Assembly: GCA_964019335.1 (NCBI GenBank)
Contig: OZ025664.1
Location: 592,279-656,278, forward strand
Origin: Diplonema japonicum
Taxonomy: Eukaryota > Euglenozoa > Diplonemea > Diplonemida > Diplonemidae
Length of the DNA: 64,000 nt
Direction of reading: 5' to 3'
Below the pieces are notes generated by a model. The model did no database searches. It was given only the letters and a program-made list of their open reading frames with translations, and was not told the origin of the DNA. The translations under genes were made by a program, and so were the position numbers. Positions 21,638-32,837 of the stretch are shown piece after piece. Position 1 is the stretch's first letter; each line of letters opens with the position of its first letter.

Positions 21638-22828
21638 ATGATGCAGGCAGTAGTGTTGGGGCTGACGGTGTGTGCGGTGGGTGCTGTGATGGACGTGCGG
21701 CCAGACGATGTGACCGCACTGTTCGACGTGCTGAGGAGCGAAGACGAGCCGCACATGGTGCTCCTCTACGACAGCACCATAGGGGGCGGTGCCTTTGCCA
21801 GGAAGTTCGTAGGTGACGTCGAGTCGCAGCTTACCCTTTACGCCGACTGCTATGCCGCCGACGTTGCGGAGCACCGCCTGAAGTGGATGGCCCAGGCCTT
21901 CAACATGAAGGAGGAGCCTGGTTACGCTTTCTTGTTCTACGGCACATCCGCAACCCCCTCCACGGCGAAGGGGAAGCTCCACAGACCTGGCGGTGTCAAG
22001 AAGCCAGCTACCTACGCAGGCCCGCTTGCCAACCTTAAAGGATGGGTTCAGTCAAAACAGCCCGACCCAAAAGGCCTTCAAAGACTGTCTCCTAAAAAAG
22101 AAGAAGAAATTTTGAAAATTGTCGGAGCGACTGACGGCGACACGCTTGTTGTGTACACCGACAAGGACAAGGTGTCCCCCGCCCTGCGGGCCATCGTGGC
22201 AAGGGTGGGGAACACAGTAGGTAGCACCGTCCTAGCAAAGGTGAAGAACGGGAACCCATTCGGTGTCGTGAAGCTCCCTACCCTGGTACTGTACGCAGAG
22301 GCCGGGGAAAAGAGAATCTACGAAGGGAAGATGGAAAGAGAAGAGATCGAAACCTTTGTAGGGAAGGAACCAAAGGAGGACAGGATGAAACTCCTAAAAA
22401 GCAAAGACAACATGGTGTGGGAGGCCGCGGTGAAAAAACACAGAGACCCTGTCATCCCTGTCAAGACGCAGGAAGAATGGACTGAGACAGTGGTGGGTGA
22501 GGGTAAAGGACTGGTGATGGTTGCTTTCTTGGATGAGGCTGACGAAGAGTTCAGTGACATGATGAAGGTTCTGAAACAAGCTGTAAAGCAGCACTCTGCC
22601 ATTCAGAGTGCTGCATGGGTCCCTACTTCCATTTCTGCAGACCTCAGGGGGCACTTCGATGTTGACCCAAACAGCATCATGTTCATTTCCAACCCCACAG
22701 GCAAATACATTCGCTTTACAGGCTCCAAGAGCCGTCTGTCTCGGTTCATCGATGGCCCGCTCAAAAGATCTAAAGGCGCCAAGGACCTTGGCACCTTGCC
22801 TTCGTTGAACGAACAGAACGAGCTGTAA
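21638..22828 (+). CDS. ER-lumen PDI/thioredoxin-fold protein without CxxC
   Basis: A single exon encodes 396 aa. A signal peptide (VVLGLTVCAVGA) is present and the C terminus is QNEL, which fits the KDEL-type retention pattern [KRHQSA][DENQ]EL. The body has the strand-helix order of tandem thioredoxin-like domains: HMVLLYDSTIGGGAFARKF, PGYAFLFYG, LPTLVLYAEAGEKRIYEG, LVMVAFLDEADEEF and NSIMFISNPTGKYIRF. The usual WCGHC redox site is replaced by STIGGGAF, so oxidoreductase activity is not expected. A chaperone or client-binding role in the ER is likely. The acceptor CACACAG ends at 21611. The second codon is also Met. Confidence 0.7.
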   Translation: MMQAVVLGLTVCAVGAVMDVRPDDVTALFDVLRSEDEPHMVLLYDSTIGGGAFARKFVGDVESQLTLYADCYAADVAEHRLKWMAQAFNMKEEPGYAFLFYGTSATPSTAKGKLHRPGGVKKPATYAGPLANLKGWVQSKQPDPKGLQRLSPKKEEEILKIVGATDGDTLVVYTDKDKVSPALRAIVARVGNTVGSTVLAKVKNGNPFGVVKLPTLVLYAEAGEKRIYEGKMEREEIETFVGKEPKEDRMKLLKSKDNMVWEAAVKKHRDPVIPVKTQEEWTETVVGEGKGLVMVAFLDEADEEFSDMMKVLKQAVKQHSAIQSAAWVPTSISADLRGHFDVDPNSIMFISNPTGKYIRFTGSKSRLSRFIDGPLKRSKGAKDLGTLPSLNEQNEL

Positions 22829-22848
22829 GTGTACTTTTTTTTTGTTTC

Positions 22849-22879
<31 letters not shown>

Positions 22880-23322
22880 TTTTTTTTTCATATAAGAGGG
22901 AAAACGAAGGGGAAAAAAAAAGAAAACAGATGGAAGAAAGAAAAGAAAAAAAAAAAGGAAGAATAAAAAAAAAAGAAAAAAAAGTGTCCCTCTGTAATTT
23001 TCTTTCGTATAACTCGATACAGTAAAAAAAAAAAAAAAAAAAAGCGGTGAAGAAAAAAAAAAAAGAGGGAAAAAAACAAAACAAAAAAAAGCCTGCCCTC
23101 CCCCCCTCTTTTTTTTTTCCAAACTCTTGGTTTTCACTCTCTTTTTTTTTTTTTTTTTCAAGGAAAAAAAAAAATGTTGATTGGGGAATCAAACCCCCCC
23201 TTGATCGACGAGGAAAAAAAAAAAAAAATCTTTTTTTTAAATATTTCTAATATCTTTTTTTTCACAACGACACAAAAAAAAAAAAAGAAAAAATACAAAC
23301 TCAAAGGGGGAGGGGAGGAGGG
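22829..23322. other. Intergenic, alternating T and A tracts
   Basis: T-rich and A-rich blocks alternate (T run at about 22862-22888, A-rich 22910-22983, A run 23023-23043). The gene-free DNA could fold into imperfect hairpins. No gene is supported; long open frames on the minus strand are homopolymer artefacts. Confidence 0.5.
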
Positions 23323-26300
23323 ATGGCGGAGCAAGGCACGGAAGGGCCGTCCATAAGGCGCCTTATGATCACAAACATGCAACTGGAGAACTTCAAGTCG
23401 TACGCCGGTGTGCAAAAAATAGGCCCGTTCCACAAGAAGTTCAGCGCGATAGTGGGCCCCAACGGAAGCGGAAAGAGCAACGTGATCGACGCCATGCTCT
23501 TCGTCTTCGGGAAGAAGGCGAAGCAGATCCGACTCGACAAAATCGCTTCCCTCATCCACAAGAGCGACGCCCACCCTAACCTCCGAGAAGGCAAGGTCAC
23601 TGTCTACTTCCAGGAAATCATCGACTACGAAACATCAGAAGACGCTTATGAACCTGTCCTTGGAACCGAGCTCAGCGTTTCCCGTTCTTGCAATTCCGAC
23701 GGCCAGTCTCACTACTACATCAACAACACCAAGTCCACCTACGCCAAGGTGACAACTCTTCTCAAAGAGAAGGGCATCGACCTTGACCACAACAGGTTCT
23801 TAATCCTTCAAGGCGAGGTGGAACAGATCTCCCTCATGAAGCCCAAGGCCGCCAACGAACACGAAGACGGGCTTCTTGAATACATTGAAGACATCATCGG
23901 CACGCAGCACTACAAACCCAAGATCGAGGAAGGCACCACTGTTATTGAAGAACTCACAGAGCAGCGTGAAACGCACCTTAACCGTGTGGTGAGTGCAGAG
24001 AAGGACCGCGAGGCACTCGACGGTGCCAAGCGCGAAGCAGAGGAGTTCCTTCGCCTTGAAGTAAAACTCAGCAAACAGCGCGCCATCTTCATCCAAATGA
24101 AGCTCGCAACACTGTCCTCCGAACTCGCAGCCAAGCAAAAGGGCGTTGACGCTCTCGAGAAGAAACTCGAACTGGAATGCTGCAAAACCAAAGACGCCAA
24201 AGACGAGCTCCTTCAGATGGAAGAAGAGGCGAAGACCGAAAGAAAGCAGTGCGACAAAATGATGAAAGAGTACGAGAAGCTCCAAGCGGAGTACAGGAAG
24301 CTGGACACGAACTCCGCTGAGAACACAACAAACAGGAACCACGCACAGCAGTCGTATAACAGGCTGAAATCTGTTCATACGAAGACAGTGGCGGAGGTCA
24401 CAAAAACCGAGGAGCAGATCAAAGCGTCGGAAAAAGAAGTGAATAAAGGCCAGAAGGAGCTAGACACGCTCCGCACGTCAATCGAAAAGGACACTGTGGA
24501 AATCGATGCGAAGACGGAAGGTTTGCAGCAGAAGCTAAAACCTCTTCGGGAACGGTACGAGCGCATGCAGAAGGAGATCCTCCCCTTTAACGAAGAGGTG
24601 TCCAAAGCTGAAGAGAAACTAAAGCTCACCGAGAACGAGCGTGGGATGGCAAAGCAGGGCGACACGGACCTGAAGACAAGGCTGGAAGTAGAGCAGCGGA
24701 GAAAGGCAAACACGGGAAGCAAGATCAGAACGCTGGAGGAAACTCTTGTGAAGGACAAAAAAGAACTGAAATCCCGCAAGGAACAGCTGGACATCGACCA
24801 GAAGAAGCTAGGCAAGGCGGAACAAACACTTCCCATTGTGAAGCAGAAGGAGCAGGATCTCCTGAGTCAAGTTGAAACCAGGAAGAGGCAAATCCAAGAC
24901 GCGGGCAGCGAGAATGCTGTCGTGAAGGCACTGAAGCGTCTGAAGCAACAAGGCGGCCTTGACGGGTACTACGGCCGCCTGGGTGACCTCGGCACCATAG
25001 ATGACAAGTACAGTGTGGCCGTGAGTACTGGTGCAGGAGGTAATTTAAACTGTCTTGTCGTGGATAAGGAGAGCACCGCCAAGAAGATTCTGTCGTACCT
25101 GAAGGACAACGCGATCGGAAGGGCTGCCGTCCTGCTGCTCGACCACCAGCAGCAGCAGTACGGCAAGAAGATCAACGACGAGTTCACTGCACCTGGTGGC
25201 CTCAGCAGGCTGTTTGACCTCATCACGCCCTGCCACGACAGGTTCGCCCCTGCCTTCTTCCACGCGGTGAGGAACACACTGGTGGCAAAGAACATCGAAG
25301 AAGCAACTGAAATAGCCTACAACAGGAAGAATAACAACCCGCGTATCGTGACTCTTAACGGGGAGCTCATCGAGCCCACCGGTACCATGACTGGTGGTGG
25401 GCATGCTCCGCAGTCTGGTGCTGGGATGAGGTCGTACCAGATCAGCGCAGAGCTCAAAGAAGATCTCCTTAAACAACAGGAAGGCCAGCAGCAGCAGCTT
25501 GAGCAGGCGCACACTGACGCAAGGATGTTGACGCAAACAATCTACGCGCTGAAGGACAAGGTACAGCTGAGCACCAGTAAGGTTAAAGAGATGGAGAGTA
25601 TCGTCAGATCGCGTGAAGCAGAGCTGAAGCACACGAAGGAGGAGATCGAGGCTATCGACAAGGCGCTGGAGGACATCGACGGCGAGGTGGACGCAGCCAA
25701 CGCAACTAACAAGAAGGAAGCCTCGAGACTGAAGAAGCTCGACGACGAAGTGAAGAAAGCGACAGAGATGCTGGAGAAGGCACGCTTCGAGAGAAAGAAT
25801 CTGCAAGATTCGATTGCGCTGCTGCAGGCCGAGATGGACGAAATGGGCGGGAAAAGCTACACGAAGCTGAAAAACACGCTGAAGGCGAACAAGGAAAGGG
25901 TCGCTGTTCTGGAGAAAAAAGTGAGCGAAGCAGAGGCCACATCCCTCGCATGCAAGAAGCACCTAGACGGGAGGAGGAAGAAGGTGTCGACCGCGGAAAA
26001 AGACCTACAAAAGGCAAAGGAGACACTGGAGAAGCTGGAAGGCGACGATGATGAGGACGACGACAAGCTGACGCAGTCGAAGAGCAGTGTGAAGGCTGTT
26101 AAGAAGGAGATCGATGCGGCGAAAAAGAAGGTCGAAAATCTCGATAAGAAGCGGGAACAGCGAAAAGACACACTGAACAAAAGCAAGGCAGCAGAGGTTA
26201 AGATACAGCACGAGTACAAAGCAGCCGAAGGTGAGCTGAAGGCAGTCAGCGCACAGCAAACAAAGCTCAGCGACACACTCGAGAACATCAACAAGGCGAT

Positions 26301-27366
26301 CCGAAAAAGCATCGTAGAGTATGGGATCGGCATCCTGGACCCTTCAGAGGTGGAGGACCCTACCACCTTCGAGCCTGAAAGGTACACCGTCATCATCGAG
26401 GAAGGGGAACTTGAGCAGTTCGACGCCACCAACGTGAAACGAGCGATCCAGAGATTGGAAGAAACACAGAAAAAGCTGAAACCGAATGTGAAAGCACTCT
26501 CAGAATGGCAGGAAAAAGACAAAATATTTTCAAAGAGGCAGGAGGAGTTCAAAGCGGTAAGCGATAAGAGGACAGAGGCGCAAAGCAAGGTAGAGATGCT
26601 GCGCAAAGCAAGGCACGACGAGTTCATGGCTGGGTTCAGAGGGATCACATTCAAGCTGAAGGAAATGTATCAAATGTTGACGCTTGGCGGCGATGCAGAA
26701 TTGGAGCTGGTGGACACCTTCGACCCCTTCACAGAGGGGCTGCAGTTCAGCGTGCGGCCGCCGAAGAAATCGTGGAAGCACATCTCGAACCTATCGGGTG
26801 GTGAGAAAACCCTCTCTTCCCTTGCGCTTGTCTTCGCCCTCCACCACTTCAAGCCCACCCCAGTTTACGTCATGGACGAGATAGACGCAGCACTTGACTT
26901 CAAAAACGTGGTATGAGAATACGAAGAAAAAAGCTCTAAATTAACCCAGTCTATCGTGGCGAATTACGTGAAGTCTGCTGCCAGCAATGCGCAGTTCATC
27001 ATCATCAGTCTAAGGAACAATATGTTTGAACTTGCCAACAGGCTCATCGGAATCTGCAAGACTGAGAATTGCACCAAAAGGTATATCATACAAAGATGAG
27101 GAGGGGGGGGGGGGGGGGGGGGGAAACTTTTTTTTTGCAGTGCCGCAATTAACCCAGCGAGTTTCGCAGGCCTTCTCCCATCCACTCCTGCACAAGAAAA
27201 CACCACGTCTAGACCTGTTATTGGGTATGCTTCATGGGAGACCTTAAGACAAGAAGAATAAATTTTAAAAAGGGTAAAGAGACGAGCGGAACCAGCAGTT
27301 GCGAGCCCTGCAAAAAAACGAGCTGTGAGCCCTGAGATCCATGAAGAGCTGACTCTAGAAGAGTGA
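23323..27366 (+). CDS. SMC4: Condensin subunit SMC4
   Basis: There are four exons: 23323-26910, 26950-27080, 27141-27224 and 27273-27366. The introns are 39, 60 and 48 nt and the phases agree, giving about 1298 aa. The N-terminal ATPase half has Walker A GPNGSGKSN (45-53) after the SMC4-type start LENFKSYAGVQKIGPFHKKF. Two long coiled-coil arms flank a hinge near 545-700 (GGLDGYYGRLGDLG, TGTMTGGGHAP). The C-terminal half has the signature LSGGEKTLSSLAL and Walker B VYVMDEIDAALDF. The small exons add NAQFIIISLRNNMFELANRL and a basic tail. With SMC2 it forms the condensin core that compacts mitotic chromosomes. Stopping at 26916 would truncate the ATPase head, so the three downstream exons are required. 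Confidence 0.95.
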
Positions 27367-27490
27367 TGATGTGCCTTTCCATTTCTTTTTTTTTTTTTTT
27401 TATTTGACAAGTTTTATTTAGATTTTTTATTTAGATGACTATTAGTAGAGTACTCACATACTTCCAAAACACTTTCTTTTTTTACTACTG

Positions 27491-27547
<57 letters not shown>

Positions 27548-27824
27548 GCATGCACTGGTCGTTACCAGTGGGCCGTGTTCTCTCTTATAGATGGAAGAAG
27601 AGAAAGAGGGAAAGAAAAGGAAAACAAACAAAGAAAGGAAAAAAAAGAAAAAAAAACCCTTCCCTTTCCTCTACTCTCCCCATTTTTCTCTTCATTGTGG
27701 ATGATCTTTCTTTTTTTTCTTCTTTCCCATAATAGCTTTCGACCAATTCAAAAAAAAAAAAAAAAAGAAAGAAAAAAAAAAACACTCTTTAGTAGAACTC
27801 AGGATTGAACCTGTACTGATGTAC
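27367..27824. repeat. Intergenic with T55 run
   Basis: An uninterrupted T run spans 27492-27546, with further A and T runs near 27750-27782. It ends in TGTACAG (27820-27826), a candidate acceptor 6 nt before the exchanger ATG. No gene is seen. Confidence 0.6.
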
Positions 27825-27832
27825 AGTTAGAA

Positions 27833-30699
27833 ATGGCAAGAGGAGTCCGGCCTGTTTATGGGGGTATCAAATGGCTGAGGAGGATGAAGAGGCTAATGCA
27901 GGGGAAGGGATCCTTGATGCTAGTGGGGTTGGTCTTAGCGTTTCTGTTTAAAGCAGCTGAAGCGAATACTGCAGATTACCTAGCAGCTGATGAGGCTACG
28001 GCCAACAGGATGGGCTACAAGAGAATCATCACAACGGGCAATAATGGGGACTTCGTGGTAGAGTTCTATCACAACAACGGGTCGGACTACTGCGACTCCT
28101 TCATCCTCGTTCCCGCAGAAGGGATTTGGCACGTTGCGTTGAGGGGGTTTCTGTACCTCATGGCGCTTCTTTATACGTTTCTAGGGATTGCCATTGTGTC
28201 TGATATATTCATGGCGAGCATCGAGAGGATCACTGCTGCGCGCACTGAGGTGAAGATCAACGCGGACGGCACACGCCACGTCGTCACTGTCGTCGTGTGG
28301 AACGAAACCGTTGCCAACCTCACTCTCATGGCACTTGGCAGCTCCGCTCCCGAGATCCTCATATCAGTCGTGGAAACAGTCCAAACCCTGGGAGGCGAAC
28401 CTGGAGAACTCGGGCCCTCGACCATCGTCGGCTCCGCCGCTTTCAATCTATTCGTCATCACTGGCGTCTGCGTCTACTTCGCCGAAGAAACTCCCAAAAA
28501 GGTCAAAGAGGTCGGTGTCTTCTGCGTCACCTCCTTCTCCTCTATCTTCGCCTACCTCTGGCTCATTTTCACTCTTCAGATTTGGACGCCTGACGAAGTC
28601 ACCATCCCGGAAGCCGTCATGACGCTGCTGTTCTTCCCTTTACTGGTCGGCGTTGCATGGTGCCAGGATAGGGGCTGGTTTCGATCCGACGGGACTACAC
28701 AAGTAGAACAGAAGGTTGTCAGCGCAGAGATCAACGCCGGACAGGTATGCCTGCAATACACATTCACAGCAACACAAACAGATGGACAGGGAGCGCATAC
28801 AAGAACTGTGGAAAACTTTGAAGAGCGAGAGGATTGACAACATGGACGCAGAGGTGTGCTATCTTTTCTTTGAATGAACGTTTACAGGGCGAGCACGAAC
28901 AGCTTCTTGAAAAAGCAAAAGCTGTGGAAAGATCAAGAGCCGGGGCAGGGTTGCATGCGGCACACTGGAGCCGTGCTGCATACAGGATGAACGCAGTGCG
29001 TGTGGTATGCAACCAACTATTTCACAACACGACTGTGCACAGCTTGCGAAGAAGCCGTGCTTCATCGACAAGAAGCCCCATGGTGACCGCAGAGACTCTC
29101 AAGGAAAGGACCAGAAACAAAAAGAGAACACGAGGGAAGATGTCCCGATGAAGAAGAAGATGTCAATCCCAGGAAGGTCTGCGCAGTGTGACAAGGGCAT
29201 CATCGAGTGGTCGTCGGCAACGTACTCTGTCGTGGAGAATGAGGGCACCGTGAAGCTCAGCATCCTGAGGCGCACTGGCTCAGACGACACAGTCACAGTG
29301 CGATATCACACAAAGCAAGGAACAGCGCTTCCCCTCTTAAAGTACGAAGAGTCAGACGGGGTTATCGTGTTCGAGCCGTGCGAGGTGCGGAAGGACATCT
29401 ACATCAAGATCATCGACGACAAGCAGTATCAAGAGAACCAATACTTCTTTGTGATCTTGGACCACGTGAGCGGGGGCGCCATGCTGGGCGACAAGAGGAT
29501 GACAGAGGTGACCATCATCGACGACGACCAACCAGGGCAGTTGGAGTTCCTGAAGTCTCACATCACTTTTCATGAAACAGTTGGCCCTGCCATCGTGCCG
29601 ATCGTGAGAAGAAACGGTGGAGACGGGAAGGTGGCCATTAAGATCAAAGCAGTGGACGCTTCGGCAGTTCTGGACAAGGACTATGTGTTCGAGGAACAGA
29701 TCATCGAACTAGACCAGGACGAGATGATGGTGGAGACGGTAGTTGAAGTCATCGATGAGTGCAGCTATGACAAGTCTGTTAGCATGCAACTCGTTCTAAG
29801 CGAGCCAAAAGGGGGTGCCATTCTTGGAAAGCTGACAGAATGCACATTGACCATCACGAATGACCCAGAAGTGACGAAGCTGATCGACAAGGTTATCGAA
29901 CAGCTTGCCTACGACCAGAATGTCCTGAAGGAAAAAATGGGGACTTCCTCGTGGGGGCAGTCCTTCAGGGACGCACTCACGCTAAGCAGCGAAGACGACG
30001 ACCTGACAACGATGGACTTCGTGATGCACTTTTTGACTATCTTCTGGAAGGTGATCTTTGCAATGATCCCCCCAACTGAAATGATGGGTGGGTGGGCTAC
30101 CTTTTGTGTAGCACTGTTCTTTATCGGCGTCATAGTGGTCATTGTAGGGCAGCTCGCAGGGTTGTTCGGGTGTGTGTGCGGGCTGCCTGACCCGGTCACT
30201 GCCATTACTTTCGTGGCCTTGGGTACATCACTGCCCGACATGTTTGCTAGCAAAACAGCAGTAGCCGAGGTGTGTTATTTTATGTTACTTTCATTGTAAT
30301 CCCTAACAGGAGGAATTCGCAGATGCTGCTATTGGGAACGTGACTGGAAGTAACTCTGTGAACGTCTTCTTGGGCATGGGCCTGCCGTGGGTGCTCGCAT
30401 CAATTTATTACGAAGTCAAAGATGAACCTTTCAGGTGTTGAGGGGCGAACTTTTTTTCTTTCCCCCCCCCTTTTTTTTTGAATGGAACTTACCATAAACC
30501 ACGCTTGACGACCGCCAACACCAAGCACCCTGTGCAACTCTGAATTTTTTTTTTCTCTCACCATTCCTCTCAGGATACCTGCTGGCGACCTTGCATTTTC
30601 TGTTATCGTGTTCGTGAGCTGCGCGTTGATTTGTTTGGCTACACTTGCCATTAATCGCAATGTCAATGGAGGGGAGCTTGGGGTGTGTGAATAAGGAGG

Positions 30700-30741
<42 letters not shown>

Positions 30742-30833
30742 GCCCATGGAGAAATATCATCCTCGTCTTTTTCTGCGTTATCTGGGTGACGTACGTAGTG
30801 CTATCCTCACTGAAGAGCACCGGTAAAATCTAA
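27833..30833 (+). CDS. Na+/Ca2+ exchanger of the NCX (SLC8) type
   Basis: There are seven exons: 27833-28744, 28782-28853, 28888-29004, 29043-30269, 30310-30434, 30574-30682 and 30741-30833. The introns run from 34 to 139 nt and all phases agree, giving about 884 aa. An N-terminal hydrophobic segment precedes the first TM bundle, whose alpha-1 repeat reads [16 protein letters not shown]. The large cytosolic loop has two Calx-beta domains ([17 protein letters not shown] and [14 protein letters not shown]), each ending in an acidic calcium-binding stretch (IIDDDQPG). The second bundle has the alpha-2 repeat [15 protein letters not shown], followed by [15 protein letters not shown]. The protein exchanges Na+ for Ca2+ across the plasma membrane, with Calx-beta regulation by Ca2+. 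Exon 2 could instead begin at 28770, which would make a 25-nt intron; 37 nt fits the other introns better. Confidence 0.92.
30702..30739. repeat. (AC)19 microsatellite forming an intron 3' end
   Basis: The dinucleotide tract lies in the last intron of the exchanger gene, and its final ACAG serves as the splice acceptor. Confidence 0.9.
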
Positions 30834-31198
30834 AGTAACCAAGAAAGGATAAGAAACAAAAGAGGAGAAAAGAAAAAGAAGAAAAGGGGGCATTTCCATG
30901 TTCCGGTGAACGAGAGAAGGTAAGCGTGTACATTTACCCCCTTCCCTATTCTTTTTTTTCCACCCCTTCCCCCCCCCCTTTTTTTATTCACTCCTCCGCT
31001 TTCCATAGTGCTTCTAATTACCCACATTCCCCCCTTTTTATTTTCTCTTTTTTTTTATTTCTCCTCTCTGCAATGCATTCCAAGGCGCCCTGATGAAGGG
31101 TCACATTTTCACCACTCTCTTTCACCTTTTTATCGATTGTCTTAACCTACATCTTCTAGAATTTCAACAAAAAGAAAAAGGACAAATATACTACACAT

Positions 31199-32107
31199 AT
31201 GCCTCGCCATTTAATAGTGTTCGGAGGCACAGGGGTTCTCGGAAGAGGTGTGTGCAGGGAAGCATTAAACCGCGAGTGGGATGTGACTGTGGTCAGCAGA
31301 AGAATAAAGGGAAGAGAAGGCGTGACATATTGCGGTTGGGAGGGGTGGGAACAACACCTGAAAGAGGGAAGCGTGCTCGTTAACCTCGCTGGGGAAAACC
31401 CTGGGAAGGGGTATTGGACGCAAGGCCTTCGAAACAAAATACTAGAAAGCAGATTGAACGCCATCGAAGCCATCAAAAGAGGTGTTGAAAATTCGATTGA
31501 AAAACCAGCCCTTCTAATACAAGCCAGTGCTGCTGGGGTCTACGGCAACACTGGTGATACCCTTGTGACTGAAGACATGGACGGTGGGGTACTTCCTTCA
31601 CACCACATTGAAGGAGGCCGCTTCAGGGTTGAGGTTTGCAAAAAAATCGAAGAGACGCTCAACACCGTTCCTGTGCCCTCCGTCGCGCTGCGTATCGGGC
31701 ATCCTGTCATATCGGAAGACGGGCTTCTAGGTCCTTTGAACCTTGCTAGCATGCTTGGTGTCGCGTCGCTAGGCGATGGGGAACAATACCTCCCATGGGT
31801 GCACCTCGATGACCTCTCCCGGAGTATTTTCCACGTTACCGAGACTCCTTCCCTCCATGGCCGCCCCGTCAATGTGTCCTCTCCCTCACCTGTTACGAAT
31901 AGGGACTTTCTTTCCGTTTTGTCTAAGCTCCGAGGCAGGCCTTACGCCATACTCCCTATCCCATCGTTGTTCCTCTCCATCTTGGGGCCATCGTCTTGCG
32001 TTGTTCTTGATTCTGTGAGGCAGCACCCGCAGAATCTGCTCGACACCGGGTTCAAGTTCAAGCACGACAGCCTCGAAGGTGCTTTGAAAGCTTATTACAA
32101 ACTGTGA
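31199..32107 (+). CDS. SDR39U1/YfcH-type NAD(P)-dependent epimerase-like protein (TIGR01777)
   Basis: A single exon encodes 302 aa. The N-terminal Rossmann motif is VFGGTGVLGRGV. The family motif NLAGENPGKGYWTQGLRN follows, and then ASAAGVYGNTGD, with Tyr in the SDR active-site region. GRFRVEVCKKIEE, PWVHLDDLSRSI and a C-terminal DTGFKFKHDSLEGAL complete the match to the SDR39U1 family in order and length (about 300 aa). The substrate is unknown for most members. The acceptor TTCTAG ends at 31159, 39 nt before the ATG. Confidence 0.88.
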   Translation: MPRHLIVFGGTGVLGRGVCREALNREWDVTVVSRRIKGREGVTYCGWEGWEQHLKEGSVLVNLAGENPGKGYWTQGLRNKILESRLNAIEAIKRGVENSIEKPALLIQASAAGVYGNTGDTLVTEDMDGGVLPSHHIEGGRFRVEVCKKIEETLNTVPVPSVALRIGHPVISEDGLLGPLNLASMLGVASLGDGEQYLPWVHLDDLSRSIFHVTETPSLHGRPVNVSSPSPVTNRDFLSVLSKLRGRPYAILPIPSLFLSILGPSSCVVLDSVRQHPQNLLDTGFKFKHDSLEGALKAYYKL

Positions 32108-32170
32108 TCAGTTCTTTATTTTTTGCATTTTGGTCTTTGGGTCATCATCAAGCTGCCTCAGGCTCGAATC

Positions 32171-32620
32171 ATGTCGCACAACCCTTTTGATGATTTGCGT
32201 GAGTTCTTCACTGTGTTGGATAGCATAAACACGTCGTTCCACACGGACCCCAGGACGGCAGGTGCGGGGAGGTTTGGATCGACAATGCGTTCCAGTGGTG
32301 GGTTTGCACCTGCTGTGGACATATCAGGGACAGATGACGGGTACACGTTGACTGCAGACTTACCCGGGTGCACCTCAAAGGATGTGGACTTGAAAGTGCA
32401 TGACAAGGAGATCTGCCTCACGGCCAGCAGGGACATCACCCACGCACCAGAAGGAGATATTTATAGACGAGAACGACGAGGCGGCTCCTTCGAACGGTGC
32501 TGGTCTTTCTCCTCCTCCATCGTCGAAGACAAAGTCTCTGCAGAGCTCACCAACGGTGTCTTGAACGTGAGCTTCCCGCTCGTGAAGGAGGGCATCCATA
32601 AGAACATCACTATCAAATGA
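32171..32620 (+). CDS. Small heat-shock protein (Hsp20/alpha-crystallin)
   Basis: The 149-aa product has an N-terminal arm (NPFDDLREFFTVLDS). An alpha-crystallin domain follows (about 45-140) with AVDISGTDDGYTLTADLPG, the block SKDVDLKVHDKEICLTASR and the conserved ELTNGVLNVSFPL. It ends in NITIK, an I-x-I-like tail used in oligomer assembly. It is an ATP-independent holdase chaperone. The acceptor CTCAG (32157-32161) lies 9 nt before the ATG, and the stop of the preceding gene is only 63 nt upstream of the ATG, as expected for a polycistronic array. Confidence 0.92.
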   Translation: MSHNPFDDLREFFTVLDSINTSFHTDPRTAGAGRFGSTMRSSGGFAPAVDISGTDDGYTLTADLPGCTSKDVDLKVHDKEICLTASRDITHAPEGDIYRRERRGGSFERCWSFSSSIVEDKVSAELTNGVLNVSFPLVKEGIHKNITIK

Positions 32621-32837
32621 ATACACTGAGTGAGCCTTAAGGACACTGCACGCACTTAAGTCGGCTATTTTCTAGCTTCTAACTTTGTTTTAGGTTTTTG
32701 TCGCCCCGTCCACTGAGGTGGACTCAACGGGGCTTTGTTTAATCTTGGTTTTGATTTATCTAATGTTATTTTTTTACTCTTTTTTTTTTTTTCTTTTACA
32801 CTCAGAAGCTGCAACAGGCAGGGAGGGAGAGAGAGAG

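Noticed and set aside
28745-28769. A 25-nt intron in the exchanger gene
   Set aside because: A 37-nt intron ending at 28781 is also in phase and fits the other intron lengths better.
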